DNA of 59,279 nt from Burkholderia aenigmatica (GTDB taxonomy: Bacteria > Pseudomonadota > Gammaproteobacteria > Burkholderiales > Burkholderiaceae): assembly GCF_902499175.1 (NCBI RefSeq), contig NZ_CABVQC010000062.1:1-59279 (forward strand), read 5' to 3'. A program made the position numbers and the translations under genes. This document shows positions 52,566 through 59,279 of this stretch, one piece after another; position 1 is the stretch's first letter, and each line of letters begins with the position of its first letter. The notes beneath the pieces are model-generated. The model searched no databases and was not told the origin of the DNA. It saw only the letters and a list, made by a program, of their open reading frames with translations.

Positions 52566-52586
52566 CGGCGGCCGCCCGGGCCGCCG
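52566..52586. terminator. Hairpin between convergent genes
   Basis: Perfect 8-bp stem CGGCGGCC/GGCCGCCG with loop GCCCG, between the SDR gene and the convergent antiporter gene. No U tract. Confidence 0.5.
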
Positions 52587-52622
52587 CGCCCTGCCCGGTG
52601 CGCGGCGCGATGCCGCGTGCGG

Positions 52623-54338
52623 TCAATGCGCGGCCGCAGCCGGCTTCACCATCCGGCCGAGCACGTGCTCGGTCATCCCGCGCGCGAGCTCGGTCTCGCC
52701 CATGAACACGGTGCCGATGCCCTCGTTCGACAGCAGCGCGGCCTCGTCGCCGCTGTTGGTACACAGCACGACTTCGAGCGTCGGGTTGAGCGTGCGCGAG
52801 ATTTCGACGATCTGCCGCACGTCGAACACGTCGGGCAGCGTGACGACCAGCATCCCGGCGCGCGCGATATGTGCCTGCACGAGCACGATCGGCTCGATCG
52901 CATCGCCCGACACGGCCGCGACGCCTTCCTCGCGCAGCTTCTCGACGAGCTCGCGATTCTGCTCGACGACGACATACGCGATGCCGCGCTCGTCCAGCGC
53001 GTGCGCGATCCGTGTGCCGACCTTGCCGTAGCCGACGATCACGACCTGCCCGGTCAGGTGCGTCTGCGGCGTCGACATCGGCAGCGCGGCGAGCGGATCG
53101 TCACGGGCCTCGAGCTTGCGCGCGAACGCCGAATGCTTGCGGATCCACGCGAGCGCCGGATCGATCATCGCGAACAGCAGCGTATTCATCGCGATCGAGA
53201 TCAGCGCAACCGCCAGAATCAGGCTCTGCCCCTCGGCCGACAGCAGCCCCAGCGCGCGGCCGAGCCCCGCGAGGATGAACGAGAACTCGCCGATCTGCGC
53301 GAGACCCGCGCCGACCGTCAGCGCGGTATTCAGCGGATAGCGGAACGCGATCACGAGCGCGACCGCCGCGAGCGTCTTGCCGACCAGCACGATCGCCGCA
53401 ACCTCGATCACGTGCAGCGGCTCCGCGAGCAGAATCTTCGGGTCGAACAGCATCCCGACCGAAATGAAGAACAGCACCGAGAACGCATCGCGCAACGGCA
53501 GCGTCTCGTCGGCCGCGCGCCGGCTGAATTCCGACTCGCGCATCATCATCCCGGCGAAGAACGCGCCAAGTGCGAACGACACGTCGAACAGCTTCGCCGC
53601 GCCGAACGCGATGCCGACCGCGGCCGCGATCATGCACAGCGTGAACAGCTCGCGCGAACCCGTGCGCGCGACGAGCCACAGAATGCGCGGAAACACGCGC
53701 TTGCCGACCACCAGCATCAATGCGATGAACGCCGCGACTTTCAGCATCGTGACGCCGAGCGTGCTCCACACGCTGCCGCCGGCCGCATGCGCGTCGCCGG
53801 GCGGCGTGCCGCCGAGCAGCCCCGCGACGGGCGGCAGCAGCACCAGCACGAGCACCATCACGAGATCCTCGACGACGAGCCAGCCGACCGCGATGCGCCC
53901 GTTGACCGTCTCGACCAGCCCGCGCCCTTCGAGTGCGCGCAGCAGCACGACGGTGCTCGCGACCGACAGCGCCAGCCCGAACACGAGCGCCGCACCGACG
54001 CTCCAGCCCCAGGTGAGCGCGAGCCCGCCGCCGAGCAGCGTGGCCACCGTAATCTGGACGATCGCGCCCGGCAGCGCGATCTTGCGCACGGCGAGGAGAT
54101 CGCCGAGCGAGAAATGCAGGCCGACGCCGAACATCAGCAGCATCACGCCGACTTCGGCGAGCTGCTGCGCGAGCGACAGGTCGCCGACGAAACCGGGTGT
54201 ACCGGGACCGATGACGATCCCGGCGAGCAGATAGCCGACGAGCGGCGGCATTTTCAGCAGTGACGCGAAATAACCGAAGACCATCGCGAGACCGAAACCG
54301 GCCGCGAGCAACGCAATCAGGCTGACGTCATGAGGCAT
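52623..54338 (-). CDS. ybaL: YbaL/Kef-type CPA2 cation:proton antiporter
   Basis: Inner-membrane monovalent cation/H+ antiporter of 571 aa. About 12 helices form the Na+/H+ exchanger domain (PPLVGYLLAGIVIGP, LAEVGVMLLMFGVGLHFS, VASTVVLLRALE). A cytoplasmic TrkA-N domain follows from about residue 410 with the nucleotide motif VIVGYGKVGTRIA. The sequence is closest to YbaL of the Kef branch. There is no KefF/KefG partner next to it. It is transcribed alone. Confidence 0.92.
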   Translation of the reverse strand: MPHDVSLIALLAAGFGLAMVFGYFASLLKMPPLVGYLLAGIVIGPGTPGFVGDLSLAQQLAEVGVMLLMFGVGLHFSLGDLLAVRKIALPGAIVQITVATLLGGGLALTWGWSVGAALVFGLALSVASTVVLLRALEGRGLVETVNGRIAVGWLVVEDLVMVLVLVLLPPVAGLLGGTPPGDAHAAGGSVWSTLGVTMLKVAAFIALMLVVGKRVFPRILWLVARTGSRELFTLCMIAAAVGIAFGAAKLFDVSFALGAFFAGMMMRESEFSRRAADETLPLRDAFSVLFFISVGMLFDPKILLAEPLHVIEVAAIVLVGKTLAAVALVIAFRYPLNTALTVGAGLAQIGEFSFILAGLGRALGLLSAEGQSLILAVALISIAMNTLLFAMIDPALAWIRKHSAFARKLEARDDPLAALPMSTPQTHLTGQVVIVGYGKVGTRIAHALDERGIAYVVVEQNRELVEKLREEGVAAVSGDAIEPIVLVQAHIARAGMLVVTLPDVFDVRQIVEISRTLNPTLEVVLCTNSGDEAALLSNEGIGTVFMGETELARGMTEHVLGRMVKPAAAAH

Positions 54339-54401
54339 CCCCCCTCCCGAGTTCTTGTAACTATTTAGTAAGGTTCAAGAACGAAGGATAAGGGATGAGG
54401 C

Positions 54402-54446
54402 GGAAAAATGGCGCGCCACCGCGAAAATTTCACGCGGTGGCGCGCC
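54402..54446 (-). terminator. Strong terminator of the gluconate dehydrogenase operon
   Basis: Perfect 14-bp stem GGCGCGCCACCGCG/CGCGGTGGCGCGCC (54410-54423 and 54433-54446) with a 9-nt A/T loop. On the minus strand it is followed by CATTTTTCC, giving a proper U tract for the operon ending at 54544. Confidence 0.85.
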
Positions 54447-54474
54447 TTTGCGGGGTGCAACCCCGGCGAAATGA

Positions 54475-54503
54475 AAGGCGCCGCGCGGGTGCGGCGGCGC
54501 CTT
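54475..54503. terminator. Second hairpin 3' of the operon
   Basis: Perfect 10-bp stem AAGGCGCCGC/GCGGCGCCTT with a 9-nt loop, between the operon stop and the stronger terminator. It may be a tandem terminator or a 3' stabiliser. Confidence 0.55.
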
Positions 54504-54543
54504 GAAGCACATCGGACGGCGGGGCTGGCGCCCCACCGCCCCG

Positions 54544-55956
54544 TCAGCGCGACGCTTGCGGGAAGCGCGCGCCCGGCGGCGGCTCGGGCCGGGTCGACGG
54601 CACGCTCTTGCGCACCTTCGCGACCTGCGCGGCCGTCACCTGCGCCCCCGTGTTGCCCCAGCTCGCGCGCACGAAGTTCGACACGTCCGCGACTTCCTGG
54701 TCCGACAGGCGCCAGCCGAACGGCGGCATCGTGAACGTCGACGGCGCGGTACGCGTGCCCTCCAGCGCACTGCCTTCCAGCACGACGTGGATCAGCGAGG
54801 TCGGATCGTCACCCTGCACGACCGGGTTGCCGGCGAGCGCCGGGAACACGCGCGTGTAGCCATGGCCGTCGCTGCGGTGGCAGGCCATGCAGTTGTCGCG
54901 ATAGACGGCCGCGCCCGGCTTGCTTGCATCGCCGGTCTGCAGCGCCTTCGCGGCAGCCGCGTCGTACACGTGCGGCTGTTCGCCCTGCACGCGCGGCGGC
55001 AGCGTCTTCAGGTAGCGTGCGATCGCGTTCAGGTCGTCGTCGGTCATGTGCTGCATGCTGTGACCGACCACGTCCGTCATCCCGCCGAACGCGGCCGTGC
55101 GCAGCGTGCGGCCCGTCTTCAGGAACTGCACGATCTCGGTTTCCGTCCACGTGCCGAGGCCCGTGCGCGGCTCGCCGCGCAGGCTCGTCGGCACCCAGCC
55201 GTCGATCGCCGCGCCGCCGGCCAGGAAGTCGAGGCCGCCGGCATCCGTCAGCGCACGCTCCTGCATCGTCACCGCGCGCGGCGTATGGCACGCGCCGCAG
55301 TGGCCGAGACCCTGCACGAGATACGCGCCACGCGCGACCACCGGATCGGTGTACGGCGCCGCGTCGAACGGCTTCGGCGTCGGCGCGAACATCTTGCGCC
55401 AGATCCCGAGCGGCCAGCGCATCGACAGCGGCCACACGATGTCGACCGCGCGGTTCTCGTGCTCGACGGGCGCGACGCCGTGCATGAAGTACGCGTACAG
55501 CGCCTTCATGTCGTCGTCGGTCAGGCGTGCATACGACGGGAACGGCATGGCCGGATACATCGTGTCGCCGTTCTTGCGCACGCCCTCGCGCACCGCGCGC
55601 GTGAAGTCCTCGACCGTCCAGCCGCCCAGGCCCGTTTTCGGATCCGGCGTGATGTTCGTCGAATAGATCCCGCCGATCGGCGTATCGAATTTCAGCCCGC
55701 CCGCGAACGGCTTGCCGCCGCTCGCGGTGTGGCACGCGATACAGTCGCCCGCTCGCGCGAGGTATTCGCCGCGCTTGATCAGGGCCGCGTCGGCGGATTG
55801 GGCCGCGGGTGCGGCCGACGGGCCGGAAGCCGCCGCGGGCGCTGCCGGCTGCGCGAAGGCCGTCGAGCCCGCGAAGCCGAACGCGGCCCAGGCCGCACCG
55901 GCCGCCAGCGCGCGCGACATCCGGCGCGCGACGTTGTGGTTCATCGTCGTCTTCAT
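54544..55956 (-). CDS. Gluconate 2-dehydrogenase triheme cytochrome c subunit
   Basis: Membrane-associated cytochrome c of 470 aa that passes electrons from the flavoprotein to ubiquinone. It has a signal peptide to about residue 35 (STAFAQ). Three heme sites follow: CIACH at 72-76, CGACH at 219-223 and CMACH at 355-359, with Met-ligand segments such as YPAMPFPSY and FTMPPFGW. This is the standard layout of the cytochrome subunit of gluconate, sorbitol and alcohol dehydrogenases. ATG 55956 overlaps the flavoprotein stop by four bases. Confidence 0.92.
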   Translation of the reverse strand: MKTTMNHNVARRMSRALAAGAAWAAFGFAGSTAFAQPAAPAAASGPSAAPAAQSADAALIKRGEYLARAGDCIACHTASGGKPFAGGLKFDTPIGGIYSTNITPDPKTGLGGWTVEDFTRAVREGVRKNGDTMYPAMPFPSYARLTDDDMKALYAYFMHGVAPVEHENRAVDIVWPLSMRWPLGIWRKMFAPTPKPFDAAPYTDPVVARGAYLVQGLGHCGACHTPRAVTMQERALTDAGGLDFLAGGAAIDGWVPTSLRGEPRTGLGTWTETEIVQFLKTGRTLRTAAFGGMTDVVGHSMQHMTDDDLNAIARYLKTLPPRVQGEQPHVYDAAAAKALQTGDASKPGAAVYRDNCMACHRSDGHGYTRVFPALAGNPVVQGDDPTSLIHVVLEGSALEGTRTAPSTFTMPPFGWRLSDQEVADVSNFVRASWGNTGAQVTAAQVAKVRKSVPSTRPEPPPGARFPQASR

Positions 55957-57731
55957 ACGGTCACCAGTGGCGCGGGATTTTTCAGGTATTGCTCGCGGAT
56001 CGCACGCGCCGACCAGTAGGCCAGCGCCGCGATGATCCCGGTCGGGTTGTAGCCGATGCCCTGCGGCAGCGCCGATGCGCCCATCACGAACACGTTGTGC
56101 ACGTCCCAGCATTGCAGGTAGCGGTTCAGCACGCTCGTCTTCGGGTCGGTGCCCATGATCGCGCCGCCGACGAGGTGGGTCGTCTGGTATGCGCGCGAAT
56201 CGAAGTGCTTGCCGAACTCGCGCGTCGACACGCCGATCGCCTTCGGGCCCATCGCCTCCGCGATCTTCTTCATCTGCCCGGTCACGTACTGCGCCATCTT
56301 GATGTCGTTGTCCTTCCAGTCGAACGTCATCCGCAGCAGCGGCTGGCCGTACGAATCGCGATAGGTCGGATCGAGGTCGAGATAGACGTCGCGGTACGAC
56401 ATGTTGGTGCCGTGCGCGTCCATCGAAATCGTGTGCGCGTAGTTGTCCTTGACGGCCTTCTTCCACGCCGAGCCCCACTGCGGCGTGCCGGGCGGCGTCG
56501 CAATGCCGCTGATCGGCTTCACGCCGGCCTGGTTCACCCACAGCGGCGAGCCGCCGACGAAGCCGAGCGGGCCGTGGTCGAAGTTGTCCGCGTTGAAGTC
56601 ATCGACCGCGACGCCGTTGCCGCCCGCGCCGACGAACGGGTTCGTGTAGGTGTCCTTGTCGAAGAACGCCTTGATCGTCGACAGGTTCTGGTACGCGAAA
56701 TTGCGGCCCACGACGCCTTCGCCCGAGATCGGGTCGTACGGCTTGCCGATGCCCGACAGCAGCAGCAGATGCACATTGTGATACTGGAACGCGGCCACGA
56801 TCACGAGATCGGCCGGCTGGTGCACTTCACGCCCGGCCGGGTCGACGTAGGTGACGCCCGTCGCGCGCTTCTTCGTGTCGTCGAGGTCGACGCGCAGCAC
56901 GTGGCACTTCGAGCGCAGCTCGAAGTTCGGCGCCTGCTTCAGCGCGGGCAGGATGTTCAGGTTCGGCGACGCCTTCGAGTACATGTAGCACGCGTAGCCG
57001 CTGCAGTAGCCGCAGAAGTTGCACGGGCCCATCTGCACGCCGTACGGGTTCGTGTACGGCCCCGACGTGTTCGCCGACGGCAGCCGGTACGGATGCAGGC
57101 CGAGCGATTTGGCCGCGTCGGAGAAACGCTGCGCCGAATAGGTATTGAGCTGCGCGGGCAGCGGGAAGTTGTCGCTGCGATTCGCTTCGAACACGTTGCC
57201 GTCGCCGACCACCTTGCCGCCGACCTTGTACGCCTGCCCCGACGTGCCGAACACCTTCTCGGCGAAGTCGAAATACGGCTCGAGTTCGTCGTAGGTCACG
57301 CCCGTGTCCTGGATCGTCATTCCTTCCGGGATGAACTTCTTGCCGTAGCGCTCTTCATAATGGCTGCGCAGGCGCAGCTCTTCCGGCGTGATCCGGAAAT
57401 GCACGCCCGACCAGTGCAGCCCCGCGCCGCCCACGCCTTCGCCCGGCAGGAACGCGGCGAGTTGCCGGTACGGCAGCGCGGTGTCCTGCAGGCCGTGGCG
57501 GATCGACACGGTCGTCTTCGACAGGTCGAGGAACAGCTTCTTGCGGATGTTGTAGGTCAGCTCGTCGATCGTGTTCGGATACGCGCCGTCCGGATAGGTG
57601 TCGCGATACTCGCCACGCTCGAGCGCGACGACGTTCAGGCCCGCTTCGGTCAGTTCCTTCGCGAGAATCGCGCCGGTCCAGCCGAAGCCGACGATCACCG
57701 CATCGACATGCGGCTTTTTCTCTGCGGCCAT
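55953..57731 (-). CDS. Gluconate 2-dehydrogenase flavoprotein subunit (GMC family)
   Basis: FAD-dependent catalytic subunit of 592 aa, periplasmic by association with the twin-arginine-exported gamma subunit. It has the FAD motif VIVGFGWTGAILAKEL near residue 12, GVGGAGLHWSGVHFRI, a cysteine cluster in GPCNFCGYCSGYAC that could bind an iron-sulfur centre, and a C-terminal GMC segment HNVFVMGASALPQ. It oxidises gluconate to 2-ketogluconate; related enzymes act on other sugar acids or polyols, so the substrate is probable rather than certain. It has one-base (TGATG) overlap with the upstream gamma subunit gene. Confidence 0.9.
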   Translation of the reverse strand: MAAEKKPHVDAVIVGFGWTGAILAKELTEAGLNVVALERGEYRDTYPDGAYPNTIDELTYNIRKKLFLDLSKTTVSIRHGLQDTALPYRQLAAFLPGEGVGGAGLHWSGVHFRITPEELRLRSHYEERYGKKFIPEGMTIQDTGVTYDELEPYFDFAEKVFGTSGQAYKVGGKVVGDGNVFEANRSDNFPLPAQLNTYSAQRFSDAAKSLGLHPYRLPSANTSGPYTNPYGVQMGPCNFCGYCSGYACYMYSKASPNLNILPALKQAPNFELRSKCHVLRVDLDDTKKRATGVTYVDPAGREVHQPADLVIVAAFQYHNVHLLLLSGIGKPYDPISGEGVVGRNFAYQNLSTIKAFFDKDTYTNPFVGAGGNGVAVDDFNADNFDHGPLGFVGGSPLWVNQAGVKPISGIATPPGTPQWGSAWKKAVKDNYAHTISMDAHGTNMSYRDVYLDLDPTYRDSYGQPLLRMTFDWKDNDIKMAQYVTGQMKKIAEAMGPKAIGVSTREFGKHFDSRAYQTTHLVGGAIMGTDPKTSVLNRYLQCWDVHNVFVMGASALPQGIGYNPTGIIAALAYWSARAIREQYLKNPAPLVTV

Positions 57732-58468
57732 CAGCTGCGCTCCCCGTTGATCGAGACGGGGCCGTACGGATAGGGCTTGCCGCTCTGGTTGACGAAATCC
57801 ATGAAGTCCGCGCGCGCACCCGGAAAGCCGATCATCTTCCACGCAGCCATGTCGTGATTGCCGCCATGCACCGGATCGCAGAAGTAGCCTTCGCGCGTGT
57901 TCTGCAGCAGCTGGCCGAAGAACACGCCGGGCGGCACGTCGTCGATCTGCGCGCCCCCCTTCTCCAGCGCGCCGAGCACGGTGTCGCGCGTCGGCGCGTC
58001 GAGATCCGCGAACGCCTTGCCGTGGGTCTTCTCGCAATAGCGATTGACCGCCGCGATGCCGAGCCGGTAGATGTCGCGCGGCACCAGCTTCAACTGATAG
58101 CCGAGCTCGGGCACGCCCTGCTGGAACGGCCCCTGCATGTACCAGGTCGCGCCGTGCGCATACGGCGTCTCCATCTGGCGGTCGATGAAATCAGGCACGC
58201 CCGATTCGAGCGCGCCGGGGCCTTCGGCGTCGGCCGGAATCAGCCGGTCGACGGCGGCCTGGACGAACGCCCATTCCTTCGCATCGAAGAAGGTCGGCTT
58301 GTACGGAGCGCGTTCGGCGTTGGCCGATGCGCCGGGCGCGTTGCCGGTCGTCGCGGACTGCGACGACGAGCGCAGGTCGCAGCCGGCGACCGACGCGATC
58401 GGCACGAGCGCGACCGACGTGCGCAGGAAACGGCGGCGCGAGTTGGGTTTGTCAGGTGGCGTGGACAT
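57731..58468 (-). CDS. Gluconate 2-dehydrogenase subunit 3 (gamma, TAT-exported)
   Basis: Small subunit of 245 aa, first gene of the operon. Its N terminus is a twin-arginine signal, SRRRFLRTSVA at 10-20, ending in a lipobox-like VAGC. The domain has FFDAKEWAFVQAAVDRLIPAD, FGQLLQNTREGYFCDPVHGGN and KMIGFPGARADF, typical of the Gluconate_2-dh3 family. It carries the folded flavoprotein through the TAT system. ATG 58468 is preferred; the frame is open to 58615 without family similarity. Confidence 0.92.
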   Translation of the reverse strand: MSTPPDKPNSRRRFLRTSVALVPIASVAGCDLRSSSQSATTGNAPGASANAERAPYKPTFFDAKEWAFVQAAVDRLIPADAEGPGALESGVPDFIDRQMETPYAHGATWYMQGPFQQGVPELGYQLKLVPRDIYRLGIAAVNRYCEKTHGKAFADLDAPTRDTVLGALEKGGAQIDDVPPGVFFGQLLQNTREGYFCDPVHGGNHDMAAWKMIGFPGARADFMDFVNQSGKPYPYGPVSINGERS

Positions 58469-58838
58469 GGTCGGATGTTGATCGTTGGGGATCGGGGCCC
58501 GGACGCGCGCACTCCGCATGCGGCACGTCCGGCATGGCAGCCGTGCCGCACGCGGCTGGCCGTCCTGTTCTTTCGTCTGTTGCGAACAACCTCGATGCAG
58601 GCACCGCTCGTGCAACGCGCGGCAGCGCCTTCATGCAGCCGCGCAGCGCGCCAGTTCAGGCTGCACCGCACGGGTCGACCTCTCGCGGGCCTTATCGTCT
58701 GACAAATACCGGCATCTGCCCGCATTTGCCCCTCATCGCTCATGACCCTCATTCAACTTAGACGCGACGTTTGCCGACAGCAAGCGCGACGTGCACGACC
58801 CTCTTTCGGATCCGGCGACAAGAGCCGCGGATTATATA

Positions 58839-58852
58839 TGGAACCGGTTCCA
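58839..58852. promoter_or_regulatory. Perfect 14-bp LacI/GalR-type operator palindrome
   Basis: TGGAACCGGTTCCA, perfectly symmetric with a central CG, within A+T-rich flanks (TATATA before, AATAAAA after). Form and size match operators of the LacI/GntR sugar regulators. It could control the gluconate dehydrogenase operon 370 bases away or a gene beyond the window. Confidence 0.6.
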
Positions 58853-59235
58853 ATAAAAGAGGCGTCAATGCAATTCAATGCATTGAAAATCGCAACAATT
58901 GAAAAATCCGGAAGCCAGAATGCACAAGGATCGCGCGATTACCGGGCGATGTGCGTGTCAGGCAAAGGATTGTTGTGCGTCGAGCGTGACCGAAGGCTGT
59001 CTCTTTCCAGCCACATGGGGCATCCGAGGGAGCCGGTTCGCATGGCGGCCGGATAGCCTCCGCGCGTCATGCGTACCTGGAAGAAAGAACTGGCGGCGCC
59101 CGTCATCACGTGCATCTCGCCGGACATCCGGACTGCGCTGGCCATCGGCACGCACGGCGGCGTGCCCGTGATGCTCGACGTCGACGTGAAGCGCATGCAT
59201 CGCCCCCCGCGGCAAAATAGTTGTCGCCCCGATAG

Positions 59236-59264
59236 AAACTTGAATCTTTCCTGAATTCAAGTTT
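59236..59264. repeat. Perfect 10-bp inverted repeat at the window end
   Basis: AAACTTGAAT-N9-ATTCAAGTTT. The stem is A+T-rich, so a terminator or protein-binding site is possible. Function is unclear because the sequence beyond is not available. Confidence 0.5.
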
Positions 59265-59279
59265 CGTAGATGGTGGTGG

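Larger units (their letters stand above)
58469..59279. other. 811-base region without a convincing gene
   Basis: This stretch lies upstream of the gluconate dehydrogenase operon and runs to the window end. Several short frames exist (for example 59069-59254 plus, 61 aa), but none has a ribosome site or recognisable protein. It holds a perfect LacI-type palindrome at 58839-58852 in an A+T-rich patch and a perfect inverted repeat at 59236-59264. Confidence 0.5.

Noticed and set aside
59069..59254. 61-codon plus-strand frame near the right edge, considered as a PqqA- or MftA-like peptide
   Set aside because: It lacks the Glu/Tyr pair of PqqA and the terminal Val-Tyr of MftA, and has no ribosome site.

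Overview
The window is chromosomal DNA from a high-G+C beta-proteobacterium, very probably Burkholderia (cepacia-complex type). This rests on codon usage dominated by G/C third positions, two Burkholderia-style OmpC-like porins, a split-HpaG homoprotocatechuate operon, a TctD/TctE-like two-component pair and a three-subunit gluconate dehydrogenase. The mix of transporters, catabolic operons and regulators, with no ribosomal or core replication genes, would fit a secondary chromosome, but the sequence alone does not prove it. No tRNA, rRNA, CRISPR array or intact insertion sequence was seen.

Layout. 1-4.7 kb: a four-gene tripartite ABC drug/solute exporter (membrane fusion protein, ATPase, ABC-2 permease, NodT-type outer-membrane factor). 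4.7-9.1 kb: porin (minus), a lone squalene-synthase-like enzyme (minus) and a lipoprotein glycerophosphodiesterase (plus). 9.1-21.3 kb: a sulfur-themed region. Cysteine dioxygenase and a four-domain rhodanese are divergent from a LysR regulator. A SfnB-like acyl-CoA dehydrogenase is divergent from a seven-gene run: SsuD-like flavin monooxygenase, class II aldolase, sulfonate/nitrate-type ABC transporter (binding protein, permease, ATPase), membrane cytochrome c and a second binding protein. 21.4-24.6 kb: MOSC protein and an OmpR/TctE two-component system. 24.7-27.6 kb: Bcr/CflA efflux protein divergent from a MocR-type regulator. 27.8-33.1 kb: an FbpABC-like iron(III) ABC transporter followed by a second porin.

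33.2-39.4 kb is accessory. It holds an A+T-richer orphan lipoprotein, a quinone-oxidoreductase/83-aa protein/AraC module, and an A+T-rich insert. The insert carries a DUF6402 protein translationally coupled to a two-helix membrane protein, which looks like an orphan type VI effector/immunity pair, and a decayed excisionase-family antitoxin gene. 39.5-46.0 kb: hpaR divergent from the complete lower homoprotocatechuate pathway hpaG1-G2-E-D-F-H-I, which converts 3,4-dihydroxyphenylacetate to pyruvate and succinic semialdehyde; the upper hydroxylase genes are absent. 46.0-54.3 kb: an extended SDR reductase, an unrecognised 114-aa protein with its own inverted repeat and terminator, a stand-alone FtsI-type penicillin-binding protein, an orphan arabinose-type binding protein with an SDR, and a YbaL-type K+/H+ antiporter. 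54.5-58.5 kb: gluconate 2-dehydrogenase operon (TAT gamma subunit, GMC flavoprotein, triheme cytochrome c) on the minus strand. The last 0.8 kb has no convincing gene but contains a perfect LacI-type palindrome.

The best candidate for something undescribed is the DUF6402/membrane-protein pair at 37.0-38.7 kb beside the broken antitoxin. The cytochrome-containing sulfur-type operon and the orphan genes at 33.3 and 47.9 kb come next.
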